Shown here: positions 1 through 5,575 of the stretch, one piece after another
Layout: the number at the start of each line of letters is the position of its first letter
Numbering within the stretch: position 1 is the first letter of the stretch
Assembly: GCA_026982175.1 (NCBI GenBank)
Contig: JALSHP010000370.1
Span: forward strand, 1 to 8,404
Source of the DNA: Campylobacteraceae bacterium
GTDB lineage: Bacteria > Campylobacterota > Campylobacteria > Campylobacterales > Sulfurovaceae
DNA: 8,404 nucleotides
Direction: 5' to 3'
Notes under the pieces: model-generated
Seen by the model: the letters and a program-made list of their open reading frames with translations, nothing else
Told to the model about the DNA's origin: nothing
Databases searched by the model: none
Position numbers and translations under genes: made by a program

Positions 1-728
1 ATGTAGATTTTGTAGCGTGGGTGAAGCATTCGTGTTGGACGTTTGATGTTCACTTCAGGAGCATCTAACCAAAGAACTTCTCCTCTAACCCCTCGTAAGT
101 TTTTAACTTGTTCATTTGCCCCTAATCCACGAGCATCAAAAACCCAATCAAACTCTTCTGTTTCATCGTTAAAAGAGACAGCCCCTTCTGAAACGCAATC
201 TACTCTGGTTTCTTGATGCCAAGTAACATTTGCATGAGCTAAAAGATACTCTGTGGAGCGTTGCATAAAGCGTTGGGCATCGACTTGTCCCTCATGAGGA
301 ATGTAAAAAGCCTTGTTGTGTTGTTCAAGGTCTGGTTCAAGGGCTACGATTCCTGCTCTATCAAGGAGTTGAATATCTTTGGCTTCATTTACTTTTGACT
401 TCAAAGTAGCAATGAAATGGTCAAGTTCAGAGTAATCTTGTGGGTGAGCGGTGATGATGCTTCCCTCTAATTGATAAGCATCTTCAAGCTCAATGCTTTT
501 TAAAAGAGGTAGCCACAGCTCAATAGAGCGTTTTCCATGTTCAAAAATGACTGATTCAGCCGTTTCAAGTTCTGCAAAAGCAGCTAACATTCCAGCAGCG
601 GTCATTCCTGCTGCTTTTTCGCCGTTGGCTTCATCTTCATCAAAAAGTGTTAAGGTATGTTCTTTGGCTAAAAGGTTTAAGGCTAAGACTCTTCCTACGA
701 GTCCTACCCCTGCTATGGCAATGTTCAT
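1..728 (-). CDS. thiO: Glycine oxidase ThiO, FAD-dependent (3' end outside window)
   Basis: Family role: ThiO oxidises glycine with O2 to dehydroglycine (iminoglycine), releasing H2O2; the imine feeds thiazole synthesis by ThiG. It is cytoplasmic. Seen: 242 codons from ATG at 728 to the window edge with no stop, so the C-terminus is missing (the family is usually about 330-370 residues). The N-terminus MNIAIAGVGLVGRVLALNLL holds the Rossmann dinucleotide motif G7-x-G9-x-x-G12. Residues near 44-51 (AAGMTAAGML) match the FAD-contacting AAGML segment typical of ThiO/DadA-type oxidases. Near the cut end, LRGVRGE and HPRYKIY match the strand that leads into the ThiO substrate domain. The start is supported by an AAGGGA-like ribosome binding site. 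It lies 53 bp downstream of the globin gene on the same strand as thiC; other thi genes may lie past the left edge. The alternative is another DAO-family oxidase, but the thiC context favours ThiO. Confidence 0.86.
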   Translation of the reverse strand, partial: MNIAIAGVGLVGRVLALNLLAKEHTLTLFDEDEANGEKAAGMTAAGMLAAFAELETAESVIFEHGKRSIELWLPLLKSIELEDAYQLEGSIITAHPQDYSELDHFIATLKSKVNEAKDIQLLDRAGIVALEPDLEQHNKAFYIPHEGQVDAQRFMQRSTEYLLAHANVTWHQETRVDCVSEGAVSFNDETEEFDWVFDARGLGANEQVKNLRGVRGEVLWLDAPEVNIKRPTRMLHPRYKIY

Positions 729-743
729 GTTGTTCCCTTTTTT

Positions 744-773
744 CTATTTTCCTAGTTTCTATTTCTCTAGTTT
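744..773. repeat. Two tandem 15-bp units between globin and thiO
   Basis: Plus-strand units CTATTTTCCTAGTTT (744-758) and CTATTTCTCTAGTTT (759-773) are directly adjacent and match at 13 of 15 positions. They fill most of the 53-bp gap between the globin stop and the thiO start, ending just upstream of the thiO ribosome binding site. Probably a small duplication; no function is evident. Confidence 0.6.
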
Positions 774-781
774 TTAGGCTC

Positions 782-1195
782 TTAAGCATTCCAAAATAGT
801 GTCTCACATTCAGGATTGATTTTTAAGCGTTCTATAAATTGTTCAGAGTAGAAGATGGCTTTCGTTTTAAACTGTTTGACAAGCTCTGGCACATAAATCT
901 CTTGGGCTGATTGGGTAAAGAGCTTTATCCATTGTTGAAAATCCTCTTTTTTTAAATCGACAATGGTAAAGTGTGGTCCATAAGGGTCAGAATTGTAAAG
1001 TGGGTCATCCAAAAATACTTTTGCCCAAAAATCAATGAGAATGTCAATGTGTTTTACCCATTCATAGTTGGTAATATCTTCTCCTAACTCCAGTGTAAAG
1101 TAGTGACCTATTTGCTCATCATCCATCGCTTTGTAGTAGAATGAACGTACCAATGTTTCAATGTTCTCTCTGTTAATTGTTTTTTGAAGTTCCAA
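782..1195 (-). CDS. Group III truncated haemoglobin (Ctb-like)
   Basis: Family role: small 2-over-2 globins that bind haem and O2 in the cytoplasm; the Campylobacter jejuni homologue Ctb (group III) is linked to O2 handling and nitrosative stress. Seen: 137 residues, the normal family length. Aligned by eye to Ctb, the key positions are present: Tyr20 (B10), His49 (E7), proximal His75 (F8) in PYGPHF, and Trp89 (G8) in FQQWIKLF. The opening KTINRENIETLV matches the group III helix A/B entry. The start codon is TTG, six bases after an AAAAGG ribosome binding site; the next in-frame Met (24) would remove Tyr B10, so the TTG start is preferred. The gene sits between thiC and thiO on the same strand, which is unusual company for a globin. 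Haem binding is inferred from conserved residues only. Confidence 0.9.
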   Translation of the reverse strand: MELQKTINRENIETLVRSFYYKAMDDEQIGHYFTLELGEDITNYEWVKHIDILIDFWAKVFLDDPLYNSDPYGPHFTIVDLKKEDFQQWIKLFTQSAQEIYVPELVKQFKTKAIFYSEQFIERLKINPECETLFWNA

Positions 1196-1201
1196 TGTTA
1201 A

Positions 1202-1207
1202 CCTTTT
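1202..1207 (-). promoter_or_regulatory. Ribosome binding site deciding the globin TTG start
   Basis: The minus strand reads AAAAGG followed by a six-base spacer (TTAACA) and then TTG. No in-frame ATG lies at a usable distance, so this site sets the start at 1195. Confidence 0.6.
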
Positions 1208-1229
1208 GTTATAACCTTATTAATGAAAG

Positions 1230-1258
1230 ATTATAGCAAGATATTAGTATGGCATTTA
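1230..1258 (-). promoter_or_regulatory. Candidate sigma70 promoter for the globin gene
   Basis: A perfect TATAAT is present on the minus strand at 1235-1230, placing a start site near 1223, about 28 nt before the TTG start. The -35 position (about 1258-1253, TAAATG) is weak, as is common in this phylum, and it falls inside the arm of the hairpin that follows thiC. It suggests that the globin and thiO can be expressed apart from TPP-controlled thiC. Confidence 0.45.
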
Positions 1259-1297
1259 CCATAAGGGGTAGCCTTAGACTACCTCTTTGGTAAAATG
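1253..1297 (-). other. Strong stem-loop directly after the thiC stop codon
   Basis: The arms TTTACCA (1255-1261) and TGGTAAA (1288-1294) pair perfectly. Inside them AAG/CTT and GGTAG/CTACC continue the stem around a 7-base loop, with one bulge and one A-C mismatch in the minus-strand RNA. The outermost pairs begin right after the thiC TAA. No T-run follows on the minus strand, so a classical intrinsic terminator is not supported. It may protect the thiC mRNA 3' end, mark a processing site, or give partial termination before the globin. Confidence 0.6.
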
Positions 1298-3169
1298 TTA
1301 CGCTTTTTCTATCTTGTCAGCTTCAACGTAAACTTCACTGCCCATCTCTTTAAACTTAGCCGACATTTCGTCCATTCCTTGTTGGATTTCTAACTCATTA
1401 GAATACTCTCTAACATCAGCAGAAATTTTCATAGAACAGAATTTTGGTCCACACATTGAACAGAAGTGTGCTACTTTAGCTGCTTCCATTGGCATGGTTT
1501 CATCGTGGTAATCTCTGGCACGTTCTGGGTCAAGACCAATGTTGAACTGGTCAACCCATCTAAATTCAAATCGTGCCAAACTCATTGCATCATCTCTGGC
1601 TCTAGCACCTGGGTGACCTTTGGCAACGTCAGCTGCGTGAGCTGCGATTTTGTAAGTGATGAGTCCCTCTTTAACATCTTCTCTGTTTGGCAGACCCAAG
1701 TGTTCTTTTGGCGTAACATAACAGAGCATGGCACATCCGTACCAACCAATCATCGCAGCCCCAATTCCTGAAGTAAAGTGGTCATAACCTGGAGCTATGT
1801 CAGTAGTCAAGGGCCCAAGTGTGTAGAATGGTGCTTCGTGACATACGTCAAGTTGCTTGTCCATGTTCTCTTTAATCATGTGCATTGGTACATGACCTGG
1901 TCCTTCGATGAGGGTTTGAACATCATGCTCCCATGCAATTTTTGTTAAGCGTCCTAGCTCTTCAAGTTCTCCAAATTGTGCTTCATCGTTAGCATCTGCT
2001 CCACTTCCTGGACGTAAACCATCACCCAATGAGAAGGTAACATCATAAGTTTTCATGATTTCACAAATATCTTCAAAGTGCGTGTTTAAGAAATTCTCTT
2101 TGTGGTGATGAATCATCCATTTCGCCATAATGGCTCCACCACGACTTACAATTCCTGTTACCCGTTTAGCTGTCATTGGTACATGGTGCAATAGTAGTCC
2201 TGCGTGAATGGTAAAGTAATCTACCCCTTGTTCTGCTTGTTCAATCAAAGTATCACGGAACACTTCCCAAGTTAGGTCTTCAGCAATTCCATTTACTTTT
2301 TCAAGTGCTTGGTAGATTGGCACGGTTCCAATTGGGGTTGGAGAGTTTCTCAAAATCCAGTCACGGGTGGTGTGAATGTTTTTACCTGTACTTAAATCCA
2401 TAACGGTATCAGCACCCCAACGTGTTGACCATACCATTTTTTCTACCTCTTCAGCAATACTTGAAGTAGTCGCTGAGTTACCAATGTTGGCATTGACTTT
2501 AACCAAGAAGTTACGCCCAATAATCATAGGCTCTACTTCAGGGTGGTTAATGTTACATGGAATAACAGCACGACCTGCTGCTACCTCTTGACGTACAAAT
2601 TCAGCGGTGATTTGTTTTGGTAAGTTTGCTCCAAAGTTCTCCCCTTTTAAACGCTCTTCACGCTCTGGGTCACTTAAGTAACGCTCACTCATAGCTGCAT
2701 CTTGGTTCTCACGTAAAGCAATGAATTCCATCTCTGGGGTAATGATGCCTTGACGTGCATACCACATTTGAGAAACGTTTTTTCCTTTTTTTGCTCTAAG
2801 AGGTGTTCTTACCAGTCCAGTTGCCCCTGCTGTTACAAAGTCGAGTTGTTCATCTGTTTTGTAGCCATTGTCCACAGGAGCCATGATGCGTCCCTTATAC
2901 TCTTCAACATCACCACGCCCCATAATCCACTCTTTACGAATGGCAGGAATACCTTGCTCAACGTCAATCTCAACCGTAGGGTCGGTGTAAGGTCCTGATG
3001 TATCATAAACTCTAAGTTTACTTTCATCTCCTAGTAAAATCTCTCTTACAGGTACACGAATGTCTTTGTGAATTTCACCCTCTAGGTAAACTTTGGTAGA
3101 AGCGGGAAAAGGTTCACGCGTGAGTTCATCATTTGATGTACTAAATTTGTCTTTAAATGCTTTTGTCAT
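1298..3169 (-). CDS. thiC: Phosphomethylpyrimidine synthase ThiC
   Basis: Family role: a radical SAM enzyme that rearranges aminoimidazole ribotide (AIR) into hydroxymethylpyrimidine phosphate, the pyrimidine precursor of thiamine, releasing formate and CO; it is cytoplasmic and O2-sensitive. Seen: 623 residues, the usual length for the long bacterial form. The N-terminal segment FPASTKVYLEGEIHKDIRVP is typical of ThiC. Further along come SRGGAIMAKWMIHHHKENFL, SLGDGLRPGSGADANDEAQ, the EGPGHVPMH loop and CYVTPKEHLGLPN, all family hallmarks. The [4Fe-4S] ligands are C570, C573 and C578 in the C-terminal CSMCGPKFC motif (CxxCxxxxC, the ThiC variant). The ATG has a GAAGGA ribosome binding site with a 9-nt spacer. 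A TPP riboswitch in the leader shows that the gene is repressed when thiamine pyrophosphate is plentiful. It appears intact with no frameshift. Confidence 0.98.
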   Translation of the reverse strand: MTKAFKDKFSTSNDELTREPFPASTKVYLEGEIHKDIRVPVREILLGDESKLRVYDTSGPYTDPTVEIDVEQGIPAIRKEWIMGRGDVEEYKGRIMAPVDNGYKTDEQLDFVTAGATGLVRTPLRAKKGKNVSQMWYARQGIITPEMEFIALRENQDAAMSERYLSDPEREERLKGENFGANLPKQITAEFVRQEVAAGRAVIPCNINHPEVEPMIIGRNFLVKVNANIGNSATTSSIAEEVEKMVWSTRWGADTVMDLSTGKNIHTTRDWILRNSPTPIGTVPIYQALEKVNGIAEDLTWEVFRDTLIEQAEQGVDYFTIHAGLLLHHVPMTAKRVTGIVSRGGAIMAKWMIHHHKENFLNTHFEDICEIMKTYDVTFSLGDGLRPGSGADANDEAQFGELEELGRLTKIAWEHDVQTLIEGPGHVPMHMIKENMDKQLDVCHEAPFYTLGPLTTDIAPGYDHFTSGIGAAMIGWYGCAMLCYVTPKEHLGLPNREDVKEGLITYKIAAHAADVAKGHPGARARDDAMSLARFEFRWVDQFNIGLDPERARDYHDETMPMEAAKVAHFCSMCGPKFCSMKISADVREYSNELEIQQGMDEMSAKFKEMGSEVYVEADKIEKA

Positions 3170-3244
3170 GGTTTTATATCCTTCTATATAATGTATAGTA
3201 GAGGCAGAAAGTAAGAGGAATTATTTTAGAAGAACAGAAGATTT

Positions 3245-3260
3245 TAGGGAATGCTCCCTA
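3245..3260 (-). other. Short perfect hairpin in the thiC leader
   Basis: The minus strand reads TAGGGA-GCAT-TCCCTA, a 6-bp stem with a 4-nt loop, between the aptamer and the thiC ribosome binding site. It is followed by AAAATCTTCTG rather than a T-run, so it is a poor terminator. It could be part of the riboswitch expression platform or simply a stabilising leader hairpin. Confidence 0.45.
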
Positions 3261-3289
3261 TAAATATTATGTTGTAAATTAAAAAAAGT

Positions 3290-3380
3290 TCTCTTCCTTA
3301 CGCCAATGTTAATTGGTTCAAGTTCAACGGACTAGCCATCTAGGCTATCTCAGCTATTTTTAGAATAGCACCCCGAGAGA
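3290..3380 (-). promoter_or_regulatory. TPP riboswitch (THI element) controlling thiC
   Basis: The aptamer reads leftwards on the minus strand. P1 is TCTCT (3380-3376) with AGAGA (3294-3290), a perfect 5-bp match. The conserved CGGGGTGC follows. P3 is GCTATT/AATAGC and runs into the invariant GCTGAGA. An optional extra stem P3a is TAGCC/GGCTA. Then come CCG (P2 3' strand), TTGAAC, and P5 CCAAT/ATTGG closed by the conserved GCGTAAGGA segment. All hallmark blocks of the TPP aptamer are present in the right order, immediately upstream of thiC, so TPP binding is expected. The expression platform is less clear: a T7 run starts two bases after P1, and an additional hairpin lies at 3245-3260. Confidence 0.95.
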
Positions 3381-3391
3381 TGAATAGTAGA

Positions 3392-3420
3392 TTTATAACC
3401 GATAATAGATTGATTTTTGC
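3392..3420 (-). promoter_or_regulatory. Candidate promoter for thiC
   Basis: TATAAA on the minus strand (3397-3392) would start RNA near 3385, only about five bases before the first P1 base of the TPP aptamer, a common arrangement. The -35 region (GCAAAA, about 3420-3415) is not a good match. The call rests mostly on the -10 and its position relative to the aptamer. Confidence 0.45.
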
Positions 3421-3471
3421 TTAAAAGTATTGAAAATTATGTTGAATATTATTAATAAACAGTTAGTGTTT

Positions 3472-3500
3472 AAAAAATAATCATAAATCAATTATTTTTT
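3472..3500. repeat. 10-bp inverted repeat next to the porin -35 box
   Basis: AAAAAATAAT (3472-3481) and ATTATTTTTT (3491-3500) are perfect inverted copies with a 9-bp spacer. The right arm ends one base before the TTGACT -35 box. With a start near 3538 the repeat spans roughly -66 to -38, the UP-element region, so A/T tracts aiding RNA polymerase are one reading and an operator is another. Confidence 0.55.
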
Positions 3501-3501
3501 C

Positions 3502-3531
3502 TTGACTTTTTATAATTGAAAGGAGTATACT
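3502..3531 (+). promoter_or_regulatory. Sigma70 promoter of the porin gene
   Basis: TTGACT (3502-3507) and TATACT (3526-3531) are separated by 18 bp, the best matched -35/-10 pair in the window. A start near 3538 gives a leader of about 27 nt that holds the AGGAG ribosome binding site (3551-3555), nine bases before the ATG. Confidence 0.72.
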
Positions 3532-3564
3532 TGATATGAATAAAAATTCAAGGAGTTTAAAATT

Positions 3565-4755
3565 ATGAAATTTACAAAATTAAGTTTAATCGCTGCAATT
3601 GCAGTGACAACAGCAATGGCAGGTGATGCTAAAATTAGTGGTGATGCTAAATTATTTTATGGAACAGGTGATGCAGGGACAACAGACCTTTTCAATAAAA
3701 ATGGTGCGTATGGTGATACTGCTGTAAGCCTTGATTATACTAGAAGTGTAGGAAATGGTGTAACTTTAAATGCAGGACTTACAGGTGTTTCTACCCTTGG
3801 TTTAGAAAATGAGTTGGTTTCTGGTACGTGGATTAATCATGGTCCAACAGTTGTAAAAGATAGAGTATGGCTAGATACAGCAAACATTGCTGTTAATATG
3901 GGTAAAAGTACAGTTGTTGTTGGTCGTCAAGAACTTGATACTCCATTCTTTAAATCTGAAAAATGGAATATCGCAGCCAATACCTTTGATGCCGCAGTTT
4001 TAGTTAACCAAGACATTGAAAAAACAACATTAGTTGGTGCTTGGGTTGGTAGAGGAAATGGTACACCATTTAATAATCCTGTACAAGGTGGTACAGTTGA
4101 TCTTGGAACATCAGGAATTAATGGTGGTATGAAAGCATTTACTGGAGCTGTTCAACCAGCATATGCAGTAGGTGCAATTACCACAGCTATTCCAATGACA
4201 AAACTACAAGTATGGGGTTACAAAATTCCTTCAGTAGCAACAGCACAATGGGTACAAGCAGACATAGCTGCTACTAAAGAAGTAAGTGTTGGTCTTCAGT
4301 ATGCAGGAGCAAAATTGACTGCAACTGCTGATAAAACATCAGCAGTTGCTGCTAAACTTGGTTATGCTACTGGTCCATTAAGTGTTTCTGCTGCTTATTC
4401 TAAGAGAGATGATAAAGCTGGTATTGACATTGCAAATATTGCAACAGGTCATACATCAGGTTCAGAGTCAAACCTTTACACAGAATCATACTGGAATTAT
4501 GGTCTTGTAGGAGCTCAAGGGGCTAAAGCATTCAAAGTAGCAGCAGGTTATGATTTAGGCTCTGTTAACTTGGGACTCTCTTATGTTAATTCAGACTCTC
4601 CAATTAATGCTAATGACTTAAAAGAGACTACTTTAACAGCATCAACTAAAGTTGGACCATTAAATGCAGATGTTGCTTTAATTAACCAAACAGTTGGAAC
4701 AGCTTCATCAAGCAACACAGCACTAGTAATGTTAACTGCTCCGTTCTCTCTATAA
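3565..4755 (+). CDS. Outer-membrane porin, epsilonproteobacterial type
   Basis: Likely role: a beta-barrel channel in the outer membrane for small solutes; the substrate cannot be read from sequence. Seen: 396 residues. A Sec signal peptide (MKFTKLSLIAAIAVTTAMA) has a clear AMA cleavage site before Gly20. The mature protein is rich in Gly, Ala, Thr and alternating polar/hydrophobic strands, such as TLVGAWVGRGNG, KLQVWGYKIP, EVSVGLQYAGAKLTATADK and NLGLSYVNSD. There are no cysteines and no long hydrophobic helices, and the protein ends in the strand ALVMLTAPFSL. The layout resembles the roughly 400-residue OprD-like porins of this phylum, and the GRQELDTPFF segment fits that group. Strong promoter and AGGAG ribosome binding site suggest high expression. 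It is a single gene, divergent from thiC and ended by tandem inverted repeats. The exact porin subfamily is uncertain. Confidence 0.85.
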   Translation: MKFTKLSLIAAIAVTTAMAGDAKISGDAKLFYGTGDAGTTDLFNKNGAYGDTAVSLDYTRSVGNGVTLNAGLTGVSTLGLENELVSGTWINHGPTVVKDRVWLDTANIAVNMGKSTVVVGRQELDTPFFKSEKWNIAANTFDAAVLVNQDIEKTTLVGAWVGRGNGTPFNNPVQGGTVDLGTSGINGGMKAFTGAVQPAYAVGAITTAIPMTKLQVWGYKIPSVATAQWVQADIAATKEVSVGLQYAGAKLTATADKTSAVAAKLGYATGPLSVSAAYSKRDDKAGIDIANIATGHTSGSESNLYTESYWNYGLVGAQGAKAFKVAAGYDLGSVNLGLSYVNSDSPINANDLKETTLTASTKVGPLNADVALINQTVGTASSSNTALVMLTAPFSL

Positions 4756-4756
4756 G

Positions 4757-4782
4757 AGAAACATGACCTAAGGTATGTTTCT
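4757..4782 (+). terminator. Inverted repeat just after the porin stop
   Basis: AGAAACAT (4757-4764) pairs with ATGTTTCT (4775-4782), an 8-bp stem. ACC/GGT can extend it inside with a TAA loop after one bulged G. It begins one base after the stop codon. No T-run follows, so it may be a 3'-end stabiliser rather than the termination point. Confidence 0.45.
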
Positions 4783-4793
4783 AAACTATCTTA

Positions 4794-4830
4794 ATTACAT
4801 AGATTTACGTAATTTATTTATGTAATTTTC
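4794..4830 (+). terminator. Second AT-rich inverted repeat after the porin
   Basis: ATTACATA (4794-4801) pairs with TATGTAAT (4819-4826) around a 17-base interior that itself contains the palindrome TTACGTAA. TTTC follows the right arm. Low GC makes it a weak terminator at best. Confidence 0.35.
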
Positions 4831-4841
4831 ACATTTTCTTA

Positions 4842-4880
4842 AACATAAGCTTTTTATTAAGCTTATGTTCTCTCTTCTTT
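4842..4880. terminator. Likely bidirectional terminator between convergent genes
   Basis: AACATAAGCTT (4842-4852) and AAGCTTATGTT (4859-4869) form a perfect 11-bp stem with a 6-nt loop. On the plus strand a pyrimidine-rich tail (CTCTCTTCTTTT) follows. It lies between the porin and the end of the PAS protein gene (stop at 4880-4882), so it can serve both convergent transcripts. Confidence 0.7.
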
Positions 4881-5575
4881 TAAGCAATCGCAGGAATTTC
4901 TAAACAGATAGAAGCCTTTTTTATTTGTAGATTAATCGCACTTTTCTCTGCTAAATCTATTATCTCATTTTTATCATCATCTCTTTTTTGCGTACTTTTT
5001 ATCTCTAGTAAAATAATAGGATAAGGTTTCTCTTTAATGACCACTCGCTTCCCAATTTTGATTTTTACATTGATTTCTACTTTTTTATTTTCATTAAATA
5101 GTGCAAATATTTTTTGTAAAAGCAGTGAAAAGTTATTTTGGTGCATTTGAAACGCTGGAATGTCGTAGTCGGTTAAAAGGGCTATTTTACCTTGATAGTT
5201 AAGATTAAAGAGTTCAATATTGGCTTGAAGTAGTATATTGATGTCCGTTAAACTAAAACCATCTAACACCACTTTTTCAGTGAGTTGCTTAAGTGGTTTA
5301 TTGTAGAGATGAATACCAATGAACTCTTCATTTTCATAGAGTACATTGATGGCATAAAACTCAAAAGCATTAAAAGAGAGGGCAATGATGGATTTCTTTA
5401 CCCCAAAACTTTGAGGTGCATGGCTAAGGGCAATGTCAAAAATCTCTGTGGGTCTACACGCTCCCATGAGCAGTTCAGCAGATTTGTTGAGATATTTTAT
5501 TTTTCCTTGGTTATTAAATAGTATAAAAGGATTGGTATCATGTTCAATAAAAAAGTTAAAATTAACTGATGTCAT
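4880..5575 (-). CDS. PAS-domain protein with degenerate histidine-kinase-like C-terminus
   Basis: Not a gene I recognise by name. Seen: 231 residues. Residues about 5-95 look like a PAS sensor domain: NPFILFNNQGKIKYLNKSAELLMG matches the PAS opening, and EEFIGIHLYNKPLKQL looks like its last strand. Residues about 105-230 resemble the region leading into and forming a histidine-kinase ATPase domain by secondary structure pattern (ILLQANIELFNLNYQGKIAL, then LLLQKIFALFNENKKVEINV, then PIILLEI, ending ICLEIPAI). The N-box asparagine is not at its place, the DxGxG box is replaced by a charged stretch (STQKRDDDK), and no two-helix phosphoacceptor domain fits in the short linker. Kinase activity is therefore unlikely; it may be a sensor that acts by protein contact. 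Its ATG overlaps the end of the upstream regulator gene by 14 bp, with only a weak AAGAG-like site, implying translational coupling and a joint function. Confidence 0.68.
   Translation of the reverse strand: MTSVNFNFFIEHDTNPFILFNNQGKIKYLNKSAELLMGACRPTEIFDIALSHAPQSFGVKKSIIALSFNAFEFYAINVLYENEEFIGIHLYNKPLKQLTEKVVLDGFSLTDINILLQANIELFNLNYQGKIALLTDYDIPAFQMHQNNFSLLLQKIFALFNENKKVEINVKIKIGKRVVIKEKPYPIILLEIKSTQKRDDDKNEIIDLAEKSAINLQIKKASICLEIPAIA

Noticed and set aside
493..777. Plus-strand open frame of 94 codons opposite thiO
   Set aside because: It lies antisense to the strongly supported thiO frame, and its translation is Ser/Phe/Pro-rich with no domain. It is a shadow frame.
1466..2998. Plus-strand open frames at 1466-1771, 2376-2591 and 2750-2998, and a minus frame at 2833-3027
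   Set aside because: All fall inside thiC in other frames, where the ThiC frame is unambiguous. None has a ribosome binding site with a recognisable product.
3181..3200. Second thiC promoter (TATACA on the minus strand close to the start codon)
   Set aside because: No -35 partner is visible, and it would bypass the riboswitch. The sequence is better read as a short AT hairpin before the ribosome binding site.
5294..5314. HLYNKPL (His89 of the PAS protein) as a histidine-kinase H-box like HELRTPL
   Set aside because: The spacing from His to Pro-Leu matches, but the segment fits better as the last strand of the PAS domain, and only about 20 residues follow before the ATPase-like part, too few for a two-helix phosphoacceptor domain.
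5285..5521. Plus-strand open frame opposite the PAS protein gene
   Set aside because: It is antisense to a gene with a clear PAS pattern, and its translation shows no recognisable features.
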